Origin: JBBSAT01 sp046351235
Lineage (GTDB): Bacteria > Myxococcota_A > Polyangia > Polyangiales > Sandaracinaceae
Direction of reading: 5' to 3'
DNA length: 64,000 bases
Assembly (NCBI GenBank): GCA_046351235.1
Contig: JAXLYV010000011.1
Span: forward strand, 62,001-126,000
The translations under genes were made by a program, and so were the position numbers. Numbering within the stretch: the stretch's first letter is position 1; each line of letters opens with the position of its first letter. Under the pieces are notes generated by a model, which had not been told where the DNA came from, made no database searches, and worked only from the letters and a program-made list of their open reading frames with translations. Positions 56,831 to 64,000 of this stretch are shown in pieces.

Positions 56831-58642
56831 ATGGGCACGGGCGACGTCGTGACCGCAGGCGCGATCGCGTCGTGGCTCGCGCGCATGCGCGCTGCGCAGG
56901 GCATCGCCGAGCGTCGTTTCGTGCGCGCCGGCCTCGAGCGCGCGCTCGCGTCGGCCGATCCCGAGTCGCTGTCGGATGCGCAGGCGCGGGAAGCGCTCGC
57001 GCTGGGGCTCTCGCGCGAGCTCGTCGAGTCCGCGCGCCGGGCCAAGCCACCCCACGCCGTGCGCGTGCCGCTCGTGACGGAGGACGGGCGCGCCGTCGTG
57101 CGCATGTTCGAGCTCGCCTTCGACCCGCTCGACGCGCGCGTCGTGCTCGGCGAAGAGGCCGATGGCGCGTGCCACGAGGCGATCACGCTCGCCGCCGCGC
57201 GCCTGCCCGCACCGCCCGATGCGCGTCGCTACCGATTCGTGCCCTGCGCGACGCTCGAGGGCGCGGTGGTCGACGGGCGCTCGCTCGCGGCCGCCTGCTT
57301 CGTGTCGGCGCTCGCGCTGTTCCGTGATCGCCCGGTGCGGGCGGGCGCGGTGGTGACGGGCGCGCTCGAGGGCGCGCGCGTGGTCTCGGTGGGAAGCATG
57401 CGCGCGAAGGCCGCGGCCGCGCAGGAGATCGGCGCGAGCCCCTTCGTCTGCGCGGCGAGCGACGCCGCCGGCATCCCCGGGGCGCTCGGGGTCTCGACCC
57501 TCGACGAGCTCGAAAGCGCGTGTCTCGGCGAGCGCTCGGCGACGAGCGATCCGGAGGCGTTGGTCGCCCGGGCCGCGCGCGCCGCGCGCGACGGATGGAG
57601 CGGCTATCGCTGGCGCGCGGTGCGCGAGGCGACGACGCGCGCGCTCGCCCTCGTGCCCGACGGTCGCCCCGATCTGCGCGTGGACGCGCTCGCCCAGCTC
57701 GCGGGCTCTTCGCGCCACCTGGGAGACATCGCGGGAAGCGCGCGCGCGATCGAGCTCGCGCTGGAGATCGTGGCGAGCCCGATCGGGCGGGCCGGCGTTC
57801 CGGACGACGCGCTCTGCCGCCTCGCGCGCCAGCAGGCGATGCTCGAGCGGAGCCGCGGCCGGCTCGCGGAGGCCGGTCGCGCCGCGCGGCGCGCGGTGGC
57901 GATCGCGCGGCGCGCTCGGATGCGCGGCGAGCTCCTGAAGGCGCTCGGCGTCGAGGGCCTCGTCGCGATGGCTCGCGGCGCCGACGAGGCCGCGCTCGTC
58001 CCACTCGAAGAGGCGCTGGTGATCACGCTCGAGCGCACGCCGACCGACGCCGCGCGGAGCCGCGCCTATCTGGTCGAGGCCTTGGGGCGCCTGGGACGCC
58101 TCGACGAGGCGAAACGGCACGCCCACCTCGCCCTCGAAGAGTGTGCGGCCGACGGGCCGCGCGGCACGGCGAAAGAGGGCTGGGTGCGAACGTCGCTCGG
58201 CGGCGCGCTCGTCGCGTGCGAGCGCTGGGACGAGGCACGCGACGTGCTGAGCGAGCCCGCCGTGAAGAGCGCCATCGAGCACGACCCCCTCCCCGGCCTC
58301 CTCGCGCGGCGGTGGCTCGGCATCGCGCTCCATCGCACGGGAGATCCCGCGCGGGCCTCCACGCTGCTCACGGCGAGCGCGTTCGCATACGGCGAGGCGC
58401 TCGATCCGAGCCTCGGCTTCGCGGTCGACGTGAGCCTCGTGCACGACCACGCGGAGCGCGCGCGCCAGGGCGCGCCGGATCCGGAAGGCGTCTCGATCGT
58501 GCTCGACCGGCTCGCGAAGTTCGAAGCGGTCGCCGCGCGCCTCGAGCGAAAGGTCGCGACGGCTCGCCGCGCGGCCCGGACGCCGAGTGCGCTCGCGCGC
58601 GCGCTCGATGCGCTCGCTCTCGCTGCGGGGAGGCTCGCGTGA
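56831..58642 (+). CDS. Lon-like (S16) domain fused to helical repeats, no AAA module
   Basis: The 603-residue cytoplasmic protein has residues ~75-215 that line up with the Lon proteolytic domain: VVDGRSLAAACFVSALALF places Ser151 where Lon has its nucleophile, GAVVTGALEGARVVSVGSM matches the MTGE.L.G.V..GG block, and AKAAAAQEIGA gives Lys193 at the dyad lysine. The Ser-Lys distance (42) equals that in Lon (43). The second half is a TPR-like solenoid (about 8 helix pairs, e.g. GRLAEAGRAARRAVAIARRA). There is no ATPase domain. It could be an ATP-independent protease or a dead scaffold. Its stop overlaps the next gene (GTGA). Confidence 0.78.
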   Translation: MGTGDVVTAGAIASWLARMRAAQGIAERRFVRAGLERALASADPESLSDAQAREALALGLSRELVESARRAKPPHAVRVPLVTEDGRAVVRMFELAFDPLDARVVLGEEADGACHEAITLAAARLPAPPDARRYRFVPCATLEGAVVDGRSLAAACFVSALALFRDRPVRAGAVVTGALEGARVVSVGSMRAKAAAAQEIGASPFVCAASDAAGIPGALGVSTLDELESACLGERSATSDPEALVARAARAARDGWSGYRWRAVREATTRALALVPDGRPDLRVDALAQLAGSSRHLGDIAGSARAIELALEIVASPIGRAGVPDDALCRLARQQAMLERSRGRLAEAGRAARRAVAIARRARMRGELLKALGVEGLVAMARGADEAALVPLEEALVITLERTPTDAARSRAYLVEALGRLGRLDEAKRHAHLALEECAADGPRGTAKEGWVRTSLGGALVACERWDEARDVLSEPAVKSAIEHDPLPGLLARRWLGIALHRTGDPARASTLLTASAFAYGEALDPSLGFAVDVSLVHDHAERARQGAPDPEGVSIVLDRLAKFEAVAARLERKVATARRAARTPSALARALDALALAAGRLA

Positions 58643-60291
58643 AGGTCGTCGGCGGAGTCGCAGCGCTGCTCGTCGCGCTCGTGGGGATCGCGCTCCTCGT
58701 GCGCTTCGTGGTCTCACGGCCGGACGCGCCCGACACCGAGGTCGCGGCGACCGACGACGAGGTGCTCGAGGAGGAAGACGCCGGCCCCGGCAGCACGCTC
58801 GAGGTCGAGACGCCGGCCGGCCGCCTGCGCGGTGTCGCGCGGCGCGGCGCGGCCACGTTCCGGAACATTCCCTACGCGCTGCCGCCGCTCGGCGACGCGC
58901 GCTTCCGGCCGCCCGTTCGCGCGCCGCGCACCGAGCACACGATCGACGCGACGCACGCCGGGCCGCTCTGCCCGCAGCTCTCGATCCGTCGCGACGAGGG
59001 CGAGGGCGGAGCCCCGCGCGCGGTGATCGGGGACGAGGACTGCCTGCACCTCGACGTGTGGACCCACCTCGACGGAACGGCGCGCCCCGTGATGGTCTAC
59101 TTCCACGGCGGCTCGTTCCAGCACGGCGGCCTCGGCGCGCGCCTCCCGCTGCACGCGAGCGCGGTGGTGCAGCAGGGCGAGATCGTGCTCGTCGAGGTCT
59201 CGTATCGGCTCGGCGCGCTCGGATTCCTCGCGCATCCCGCGCTCGCGGCCGAGAACGGCGGCGCCACCGGCAACGACGGCATCCGCGACCAGATCGTCGC
59301 GCTCGAGTGGATCCGCGACAACATCGCTGCGCTGGGCGGCGACCCGACGCGCGTCACGATCGTCGGCGACGGCTCGGGCGGCGAGTCGGTCTGCGCGCTG
59401 ATCGCTTCGCCGCTCGCCGACGGCCTCTACGCGCGCGCCATCGCCGCGAGCCCCGGTGGCTGCTCGGCGTGGCGCACGCTGAACGAGGGGATCGACGGTC
59501 GGCTCTCGGGCTACGCGCGCGGCGGCCAGATCGTGGAGGCCGCGGGCTGCGGCAACGCGCCCGACGTCGCGAGCTGCTTGCGCGTCGCCGACCTCGAGCG
59601 GCTCGTGCGCGCGGGCGCGCGCGGCGAGCGTCACCTGACGGTGCCGACCTTCGGGCCGGTGATCGACGGCGTGGTGATCCCGGAGACGGCGGCCGCGCGC
59701 CTGCGTCGGGGGGACGTGCACGTCCCGCTCTTGGTCGGGACCGACGCGCAGGTCGCGCCCGCGCTCCCGCACGTGGCCGACGCGAACTACGACCGGGCCA
59801 TCGGCGTGATCGCCGCCCCGCGCGGAGCCGAGGCGCTCGCGATCTGGCCGCGCAGCATCGCGGCCGACGCACCTTCCGCGTTCCAGCGCGCCGCAGGCGA
59901 GATGTACTACGTGTGCCCGGCCGAGGAGCTCGCGCGCGCCGCGACCGAAGGAGGGTCGACCGCGTACGTCTACCTCTTCCGGCGCCACCCGCAGAGCCCA
60001 CTCGGGGATCGCGTCGGCGCGTTCCGCGGGATCGAGCTCGCCTACCTCTTCGCGCCCGACGGCGAGGTGGCCTCGCGCTTCCCCGACGACCTCGCCGTGT
60101 CCCAGACCATGCGCGCCTCGTGGACGAGCTTCGTCACCAGCGGCGCGCCGACGACGAGCCCCGCGTGGCCGGCCTACGCACTGGGGGCCCCGGCGATCTT
60201 CGTGATCGACGCTCCCTCGGTGGTGGCGGCCGACGTGAGCGAGGGCCGCTGCCGGCGCGCGCGCGAGGCCGGGCTCTCGTTCCCGTTCTGA
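58639..60291 (+). CDS. Type B carboxylesterase-fold protein with a lost catalytic triad
   Basis: From the GTG at 58639 the 550-residue protein has an N-terminal anchor (GGVAALLVALVGIALLVRF), an acidic linker, and a full cholinesterase/carboxylesterase B fold (GVARRGAATFRNIPYALPP, DEDCLHLDVW, VMVYFHGGSF, SYRLGALGFL, WIRDNIAALGGDP). Aligned with the family motif GESAGG, it reads GDGSGG: the nucleophile position is Gly245. The acidic loop reads GTDAQVA, without the usual DEG, and the histidine is Arg463 (AFRGIEL). It looks like a neuroligin-type pseudoenzyme, exported or membrane-anchored, that binds rather than cleaves. It is coupled (GTGA) to the Lon-like gene. Confidence 0.85.
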   Translation: MKVVGGVAALLVALVGIALLVRFVVSRPDAPDTEVAATDDEVLEEEDAGPGSTLEVETPAGRLRGVARRGAATFRNIPYALPPLGDARFRPPVRAPRTEHTIDATHAGPLCPQLSIRRDEGEGGAPRAVIGDEDCLHLDVWTHLDGTARPVMVYFHGGSFQHGGLGARLPLHASAVVQQGEIVLVEVSYRLGALGFLAHPALAAENGGATGNDGIRDQIVALEWIRDNIAALGGDPTRVTIVGDGSGGESVCALIASPLADGLYARAIAASPGGCSAWRTLNEGIDGRLSGYARGGQIVEAAGCGNAPDVASCLRVADLERLVRAGARGERHLTVPTFGPVIDGVVIPETAAARLRRGDVHVPLLVGTDAQVAPALPHVADANYDRAIGVIAAPRGAEALAIWPRSIAADAPSAFQRAAGEMYYVCPAEELARAATEGGSTAYVYLFRRHPQSPLGDRVGAFRGIELAYLFAPDGEVASRFPDDLAVSQTMRASWTSFVTSGAPTTSPAWPAYALGAPAIFVIDAPSVVAADVSEGRCRRAREAGLSFPF

Positions 60292-60333
60292 CGAGAGCCC
60301 GCTCGGGCCGACGCCGCGCGGTTCCGTCCGCGT

Positions 60334-62244
60334 TCAGCCCGCGAGCTTGCGGACGGCCGCCTCGATGCCGGCCGGGTCGAGGCCCTGGTAGCCCATCTGC
60401 TGCCAGAGCCCGCCCGAGCCTTCCTTGTGCACGCCGACGTGGTCGTAGCGGCCGCGGAAGCCGCGGCGCAAGAGCGCCGATCCGAAGCGACTGCCGAGGC
60501 CCGTCTTCACGTTGAAGCCCTCGGCGACGAGCACGAAGGGCGCCGCCGCGAGCTTCTTCATCGTCTCTTCGTCGTACGTGTTCAGGCACGCCTTGTTCAC
60601 GAGGCCGACCTTCACGCCGCTCGCCTGGAGGCGAATCACCGCGTCGAGCGAGCGATAGAGCGTCTCGCCGAACGAGACGACGTAGCCGCCGCCGTTCGCC
60701 TCGCGGACGATCGAGTCCTTCTCCTTCTCGAACGGCTTGCCGGCGTAGAAGGGCTTTCCGTCCTCGCCGAGGATGTCCGGCACCGGCGCGCGCGTGCTGA
60801 ACACGAAGCGAAGGCCCGGGTCCTCGAAGATCGCCTTCACGCAGGCCGCGAACTGGTGCTGGTCGGCCGGGAAATAGAGGCGCGTCGTGTCCTCGCCGTG
60901 CCCGGGCGTGAGGCCTCCGTCGGCGAACATCGAGTTGATGCCGAAGTGGCAGGTGTTGTCCGCCATGTCGTCGACACCCGAGTGGCTGAAGTGCGCGAGC
61001 ACGTTCGCGTAGTTCAGGCGCGACATCGTGATCTCGCTGATGCACATCTCGAGGAAGGCCGAGAACGTCGCGAAGATGCCCTGCTTGCCGGGCTCGCCGC
61101 CGAAGCCCGCGGCCGCCGAGAAGTTGCCGCGCTCCATGATCCCGCCGCGCACGAAGACCTCGGGGAACTTCTTGCGGATGTGGTGCAGCCCGCAGCTGCC
61201 CTCGAGGTCGTTGTCGAACACGCGCACGGTGCGCACGCGCTCTTCGGGCGACTTCTTCTCGAGCAGCTCGTTGACGATCTTGCCGAAGTCGTCGCGGTTC
61301 TTCCCGGCGCCGCTGCTGCCCTGGTAGGTGAGCGGGCTCTTGTCGGCCTTCTGCGCGCCCTTGATCAGCGCGACGGCAGCGGCGTGGCCGCGGTCCTCGA
61401 GATAGGCGATGGCGACGTCGGCCTTGAGCACCTCGTGCGCGTGCGGGCTGCCCTCGGCGTGCGGGATCTTGGGCGCCATCGGGCGCTTCACGATCACGGC
61501 GTGCGGGCCCTCGTTCGCGTACGCACGCGTGAGCGCGACGAAGAGCGCGTCGAGATCCTCGCCGAGCACCGTCTCGGTGACGAGGCCGTACCCCGCGAGC
61601 GTCTGCGCCACGTCGTAGCCGGGCATGTACTCGTGCGGGTGGCCGGCGATCGTGACGTCGTTGTCGTCGACGAGCACCTTCACGTTCAGCTTCTGGCCCA
61701 CGGCGAGGCGCGCGGCCTCGGCGTTGTCGCCTTCCATCTGGCTCCCGTCCGAGCCGAGCATCACGATGGACTTGCCGGGATTCGCCATCGCGACGCCGTT
61801 CACGAAGGCCCACATGTGCCCGAGGCGGCCCGAGCTGAAGTGGATGCCGGGCGTGAGGTGCTTCTCGGGGTGCCCCGGGAGCTGGCTGTCGTACTCGCGA
61901 TAGTGGAGGAGCTTCTCGGCGGGCATGTAGCCGTCGAGCACGCTCAACAGGTACTGCGTCGCCACGCGGTGACCGGCCTCGTCGTAGAAGACCGGCACGA
62001 TCGGGGCGCCGCCGGCGATGAGGCCGCGCGTGATCAGGACCTCCGGAACCGTGTCGTACGCGCCGCCCGTGTGGCCCGAGAGACCGCGCGCGCCCGCGAG
62101 CGCCGTGAAGAACACGATCGCGTCGCGACAGAGCTGCACGTTGTGCACGAGCGCGGCCTTCTGCTCGGCCGTCATCGTCGTCGAGCGCGGGTCGAGCGTC
62201 AGGGGCTTCAGGGCGCGGAGATCGATCGGGAAGGTCTCGGTCAT
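60334..62244 (-). CDS. Transketolase family protein
   Basis: The 636-residue protein (ATG at 62244) has all three transketolase domains: N-terminal SGHTGGAYDTVPEV and HFSSGRLGHMWAFVNG, the thiamine-pyrophosphate motif LGSDGSQMEGDN with a later DDND, the PYR domain (IMERGNFSAAAGFGGEP; CHFGINSMFADGG), and the C-terminal domain (NKACLNTYDEETM). It is a full-length ThDP enzyme of transketolase or the related dihydroxyacetone-synthase type; the exact donor is not readable. It is divergent from a lipoprotein gene. Confidence 0.88.
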   Translation of the reverse strand: MTETFPIDLRALKPLTLDPRSTTMTAEQKAALVHNVQLCRDAIVFFTALAGARGLSGHTGGAYDTVPEVLITRGLIAGGAPIVPVFYDEAGHRVATQYLLSVLDGYMPAEKLLHYREYDSQLPGHPEKHLTPGIHFSSGRLGHMWAFVNGVAMANPGKSIVMLGSDGSQMEGDNAEAARLAVGQKLNVKVLVDDNDVTIAGHPHEYMPGYDVAQTLAGYGLVTETVLGEDLDALFVALTRAYANEGPHAVIVKRPMAPKIPHAEGSPHAHEVLKADVAIAYLEDRGHAAAVALIKGAQKADKSPLTYQGSSGAGKNRDDFGKIVNELLEKKSPEERVRTVRVFDNDLEGSCGLHHIRKKFPEVFVRGGIMERGNFSAAAGFGGEPGKQGIFATFSAFLEMCISEITMSRLNYANVLAHFSHSGVDDMADNTCHFGINSMFADGGLTPGHGEDTTRLYFPADQHQFAACVKAIFEDPGLRFVFSTRAPVPDILGEDGKPFYAGKPFEKEKDSIVREANGGGYVVSFGETLYRSLDAVIRLQASGVKVGLVNKACLNTYDEETMKKLAAAPFVLVAEGFNVKTGLGSRFGSALLRRGFRGRYDHVGVHKEGSGGLWQQMGYQGLDPAGIEAAVRKLAG

Positions 62245-62343
62245 GGGCGCGAAGCTACCAGCATCGCGGCTCGAATGGATCGGGCGCGCGGGTCTTTTCA
62301 CGGCGGAGGCAGATCGCCGCGCGAGCGGACGTACGCTCCGCTC

Positions 62344-62751
62344 GTGGGGCTGCCCCGTCCGTTCTGCGCCGTCGTGCTGGCGCTCGCGCTCGTCCCGTGC
62401 GCGGGCTGCGCGACGGCGATCGCGAGCGCGCTCGGCGCGACCGGGTCGAGCGCGACGGCAGCAACCGAGGTCGACCGAGCCATGCTCCAGGCCGCGCTCG
62501 ACGGAATGAGCTCGGGCGGTGCGACGGGCACGAGGCCCGCACCCGCGGCGTCGAGCGCGTCCTTCGGCGGCGAGCCCGCGTACCTGTGCAGAGTGCCCGG
62601 AGAAGAAGAAGCCCAGCGCCTCGCCGCGAGCTCTCGCGACGGAGCCATCGCGACCTGCGCCGCCATGAACGAGCTGCCGGAGGGCGGCGCCTGCGCCTGC
62701 GACGAGACCGAGGAGGGCAGCTCCCTGGGCGACCCGCTCGCCGAGCGCTGA
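62344..62751 (+). CDS. Small lipoprotein
   Basis: The GTG at 62344 gives 135 residues with a signal and lipobox (CAVVLALALVPCAGC) and a helical, Ala/Ser-rich domain with a CRVPGEEEAQRL stretch and a C-terminal ACACDE pair. No family is recognised. It is separated from the FadR-like regulator by 106 bp that hold two operators. Confidence 0.6.
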   Translation: MGLPRPFCAVVLALALVPCAGCATAIASALGATGSSATAATEVDRAMLQAALDGMSSGGATGTRPAPAASSASFGGEPAYLCRVPGEEEAQRLAASSRDGAIATCAAMNELPEGGACACDETEEGSSLGDPLAER

Positions 62752-62817
62752 CCCTCCGCGACCTCGATCGTCACGGTTCGGCCACGAACGCAGTGCGTAC
62801 TTGCCTACGCAGCAGAG

Positions 62818-62828
62818 TGGTATTACCA
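62818..62828. promoter_or_regulatory. FadR-like operator 1
   Basis: TGGTATTACCA, a perfect TGGTNNNACCA palindrome, 30 bases before the regulator start. Its centre is 21 bp (two helix turns) from operator 2. Confidence 0.7.
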
Positions 62829-62838
62829 CATGGGCAAC

Positions 62839-62849
62839 TGGTACTACCA
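62839..62849. promoter_or_regulatory. FadR-like operator 2
   Basis: TGGTACTACCA inside AACTGGTACTACCAGTC, a near copy of the E. coli FadR box (AACTGGTCNGACCAGTT). It ends eight bases before the regulator ATG, so binding would block translation start and promoter escape: likely autorepression. Confidence 0.75.
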
Positions 62850-62857
62850 GTCTGCGC

Positions 62858-63712
62858 ATGACGAACGAAGAGCACAGCAAAGAGAGCGCGGTGGCCACGG
62901 CGGCCCAGAAGCTGCGCTCGGCGATCCTGACCGGGCGCTACGCGGCCGGCGCCACGCTCCCGGGCGAGCGAGAGCTCTCCGAGCAGCTCGGGGTGAGCCG
63001 ACTGACGCTGCGCGCCGCGCTCACGCGCCTCTCGAGCGAGGGGCTGGTCCTCTCGGTGCACGGCTCGGGCACGCGCGTGCTCGACTTCCGCGAGCACGGC
63101 GACGTCGCGCTGCTCGGCCACCTCGCCGAGCTCGCGCTCACCGGCCAGCGCGTGGGCCTCGAGGTCGTCTCCGGCCTCCTCGAGCTGCGTCGCGCCGTGG
63201 CGATCGAAGCGGTCGGCATCGCGGCCGAGCGCGCGAGCATCGACGAGCTGCGCGAGATGCGTGCGCAGGTGGCGCGCCTGGCGACGCTGCTCTCCGATCC
63301 GCACGCGTTCATGCAGGCCGACCTCGGCTTCGCGCGGATGCTCGTGCGCTCCACGAAGAACCTCGCCTTCGAGCTGCTCTTCAACACGGTGCAGAAGACG
63401 ATCGAGCGCAACCGCGGCGTCGAGCTCGCGTTCTTCGCGAACGCGCCGGCGACGCTCGCCGTGTACGGGCGCCTGCTCGATCGCATGGAGGCGCGCGACG
63501 CCGAGCGCGCGCGCCTCACCGCCGCACGCCTCTTGCACCGCCTCGACCGCACGACGCTCGACCGGATCGCGATGGCGATCGGGATGCTCGAGCAGATGCG
63601 CCCCGCGCCCTCGAGCGCGTCCCCGTCCCCGCTCCCGCCGCCGCGCCGCACGGCCAGCAAGAAGAAGCCCGCGAAGACGGGCGAGAACGAGAAGAAGGAG
63701 ACCTCGCGATGA
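62858..63712 (+). CDS. FadR/GntR-family transcriptional regulator
   Basis: The ATG at 62858 (284 residues) is preferred over an earlier frame that would read through the operators. Residues ~12-75 are the GntR winged helix (AAQKLRSAILTGRYAAGATLPGERELSEQLGVS, split here by the recognition turn, then LTLRAALTRLSSEGLV). Residues ~85-245 are an all-helical effector domain like FadR_C/FCD (LELRRAVAIEAVGIAAERA, QADLGFARMLVRSTKN). A Lys/Pro-rich tail ends it. FadR members sense acyl-CoA. The twin TGGTNNNACCA sites just upstream match FadR boxes and imply self-control. Confidence 0.88.
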   Translation: MTNEEHSKESAVATAAQKLRSAILTGRYAAGATLPGERELSEQLGVSRLTLRAALTRLSSEGLVLSVHGSGTRVLDFREHGDVALLGHLAELALTGQRVGLEVVSGLLELRRAVAIEAVGIAAERASIDELREMRAQVARLATLLSDPHAFMQADLGFARMLVRSTKNLAFELLFNTVQKTIERNRGVELAFFANAPATLAVYGRLLDRMEARDAERARLTAARLLHRLDRTTLDRIAMAIGMLEQMRPAPSSASPSPLPPPRRTASKKKPAKTGENEKKETSR

Positions 63713-64000
63713 AGCTCACCTCGATCGAACGCTCGCTCGCGCCCGTGGTCCTCTCGAGCTTCGCGCCGCTCGCGCTGCCGAGCGGCTTCTCCATCGGCGC
63801 GAACGAAGTCGACTGGAACGAGGGCCTCGACCGCTTCCTCAGCGCCGCCTCGGACAAGGCGCGGCTCGGGATCGTCGTCTCGATGATCACGTTCTTCTTC
63901 GCGCCCGTGTTCACGCTGGGCCGCCTCTGCACGCTGGCGCGCGCGAGCGCCGAAGAGCGCGCCGAGGCGATGGTGCGCTTGCTCGACCACCGTTGGTTCA
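63709..64000 (+). CDS. Unrecognised protein, 3' end cut by the window
   Basis: The ATG at 63709 overlaps the regulator stop (ATGA). The 97 visible residues have a hydrophobic stretch (LGIVVSMITFFFAPVFTLG) and a charged region before and after (RASAEERAEAMVRLLDH). I do not recognise the family. As it is coupled to the FadR-like gene it is probably a target under the same operators. Confidence 0.6.
   Translation, partial: MKLTSIERSLAPVVLSSFAPLALPSGFSIGANEVDWNEGLDRFLSAASDKARLGIVVSMITFFFAPVFTLGRLCTLARASAEERAEAMVRLLDHRWF

Overview
The window is a GC-rich chromosomal segment whose genes mostly use ATG or GTG starts and often overlap by 4 bp (ATGA or GTGA). It has many lipoproteins with Asp/Gly-rich linkers after the lipobox and one C-terminal MYXO-CTERM-like sorting signal (50032..51837). 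Together these point to a myxobacterium (Myxococcota). The style is closest to the Polyangia, but this is an inference from sequence features, not from a database match. No phage, insertion sequence or CRISPR array was seen.

Layout. 1-6.3 kb: a cut histidine phosphatase, a polytopic DUF418-like protein with a PPC-like tail, a secreted CE2-type SGNH esterase, two lipoproteins and a RIC/YtfE-type Fe-S repair protein. 6.4-12.2 kb: three polytopic GT-C-like membrane proteins. 10.2-16.4 kb: a tightly coupled leftward operon (2OG-Fe(II) oxygenase, rlmN, thiO, alpha/beta hydrolase, small membrane protein, GT-C protein). 16.5-20.1 kb: a HEAT-repeat lipoprotein, an SDR, and a rhodanese/MauE pair. 20.1-27.2 kb: an unusual leftward cluster of a C45-type NTN hydrolase, a class III aminotransferase and a 1547-residue four-part enzyme (AstD-like aldehyde dehydrogenase, class III aminotransferase, GNAT, and a second aminotransferase fold that lacks the PLP lysine). 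27.3-33.3 kb: a complete rrn operon on the minus strand (16S, tRNA-Ile, tRNA-Ala, 23S, 5S) with two candidate promoters, processing stems and a strong terminator. 33.5-36.8 kb: AstA-like arginine N-succinyltransferase, dtd, coaE and a divergent SDR. 36.8-42.3 kb: the phosphate regulon pstSCAB facing a phosphate-type porin, with Pho-box-like direct repeats before both. 42.3-48 kb: two acyl-CoA synthetase-type ligases, an aldo/keto reductase with altered active site, and envelope proteins including a C2-PDZ lipoprotein. 48-49.9 kb: atpD-atpC alone. 50-60.3 kb: MYXO-CTERM protein, methyltransferase plus GT2 pair, DinG-type helicase, small lipoprotein and membrane proteins, ferredoxin, TerB, a Lon-like domain fused to helical repeats, and a carboxylesterase fold with a destroyed triad. 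60.3-64 kb: transketolase, a lipoprotein, and a FadR/GntR regulator preceded by two FadR-like operators, with a cut gene behind it.

The most novel-looking part is the 20.1-27.2 kb cluster. Its logic resembles acyl-protected catabolism of an amine or diamino acid: acylate one amine, transaminate the other, oxidise the semialdehyde, then deacylate. An AstA homologue lies just beyond the rrn operon. The substrate cannot be read from sequence. A second theme is the number of enzyme folds whose catalytic residues are missing (an aminotransferase domain, a carboxylesterase, an aldo/keto reductase and an SDR).
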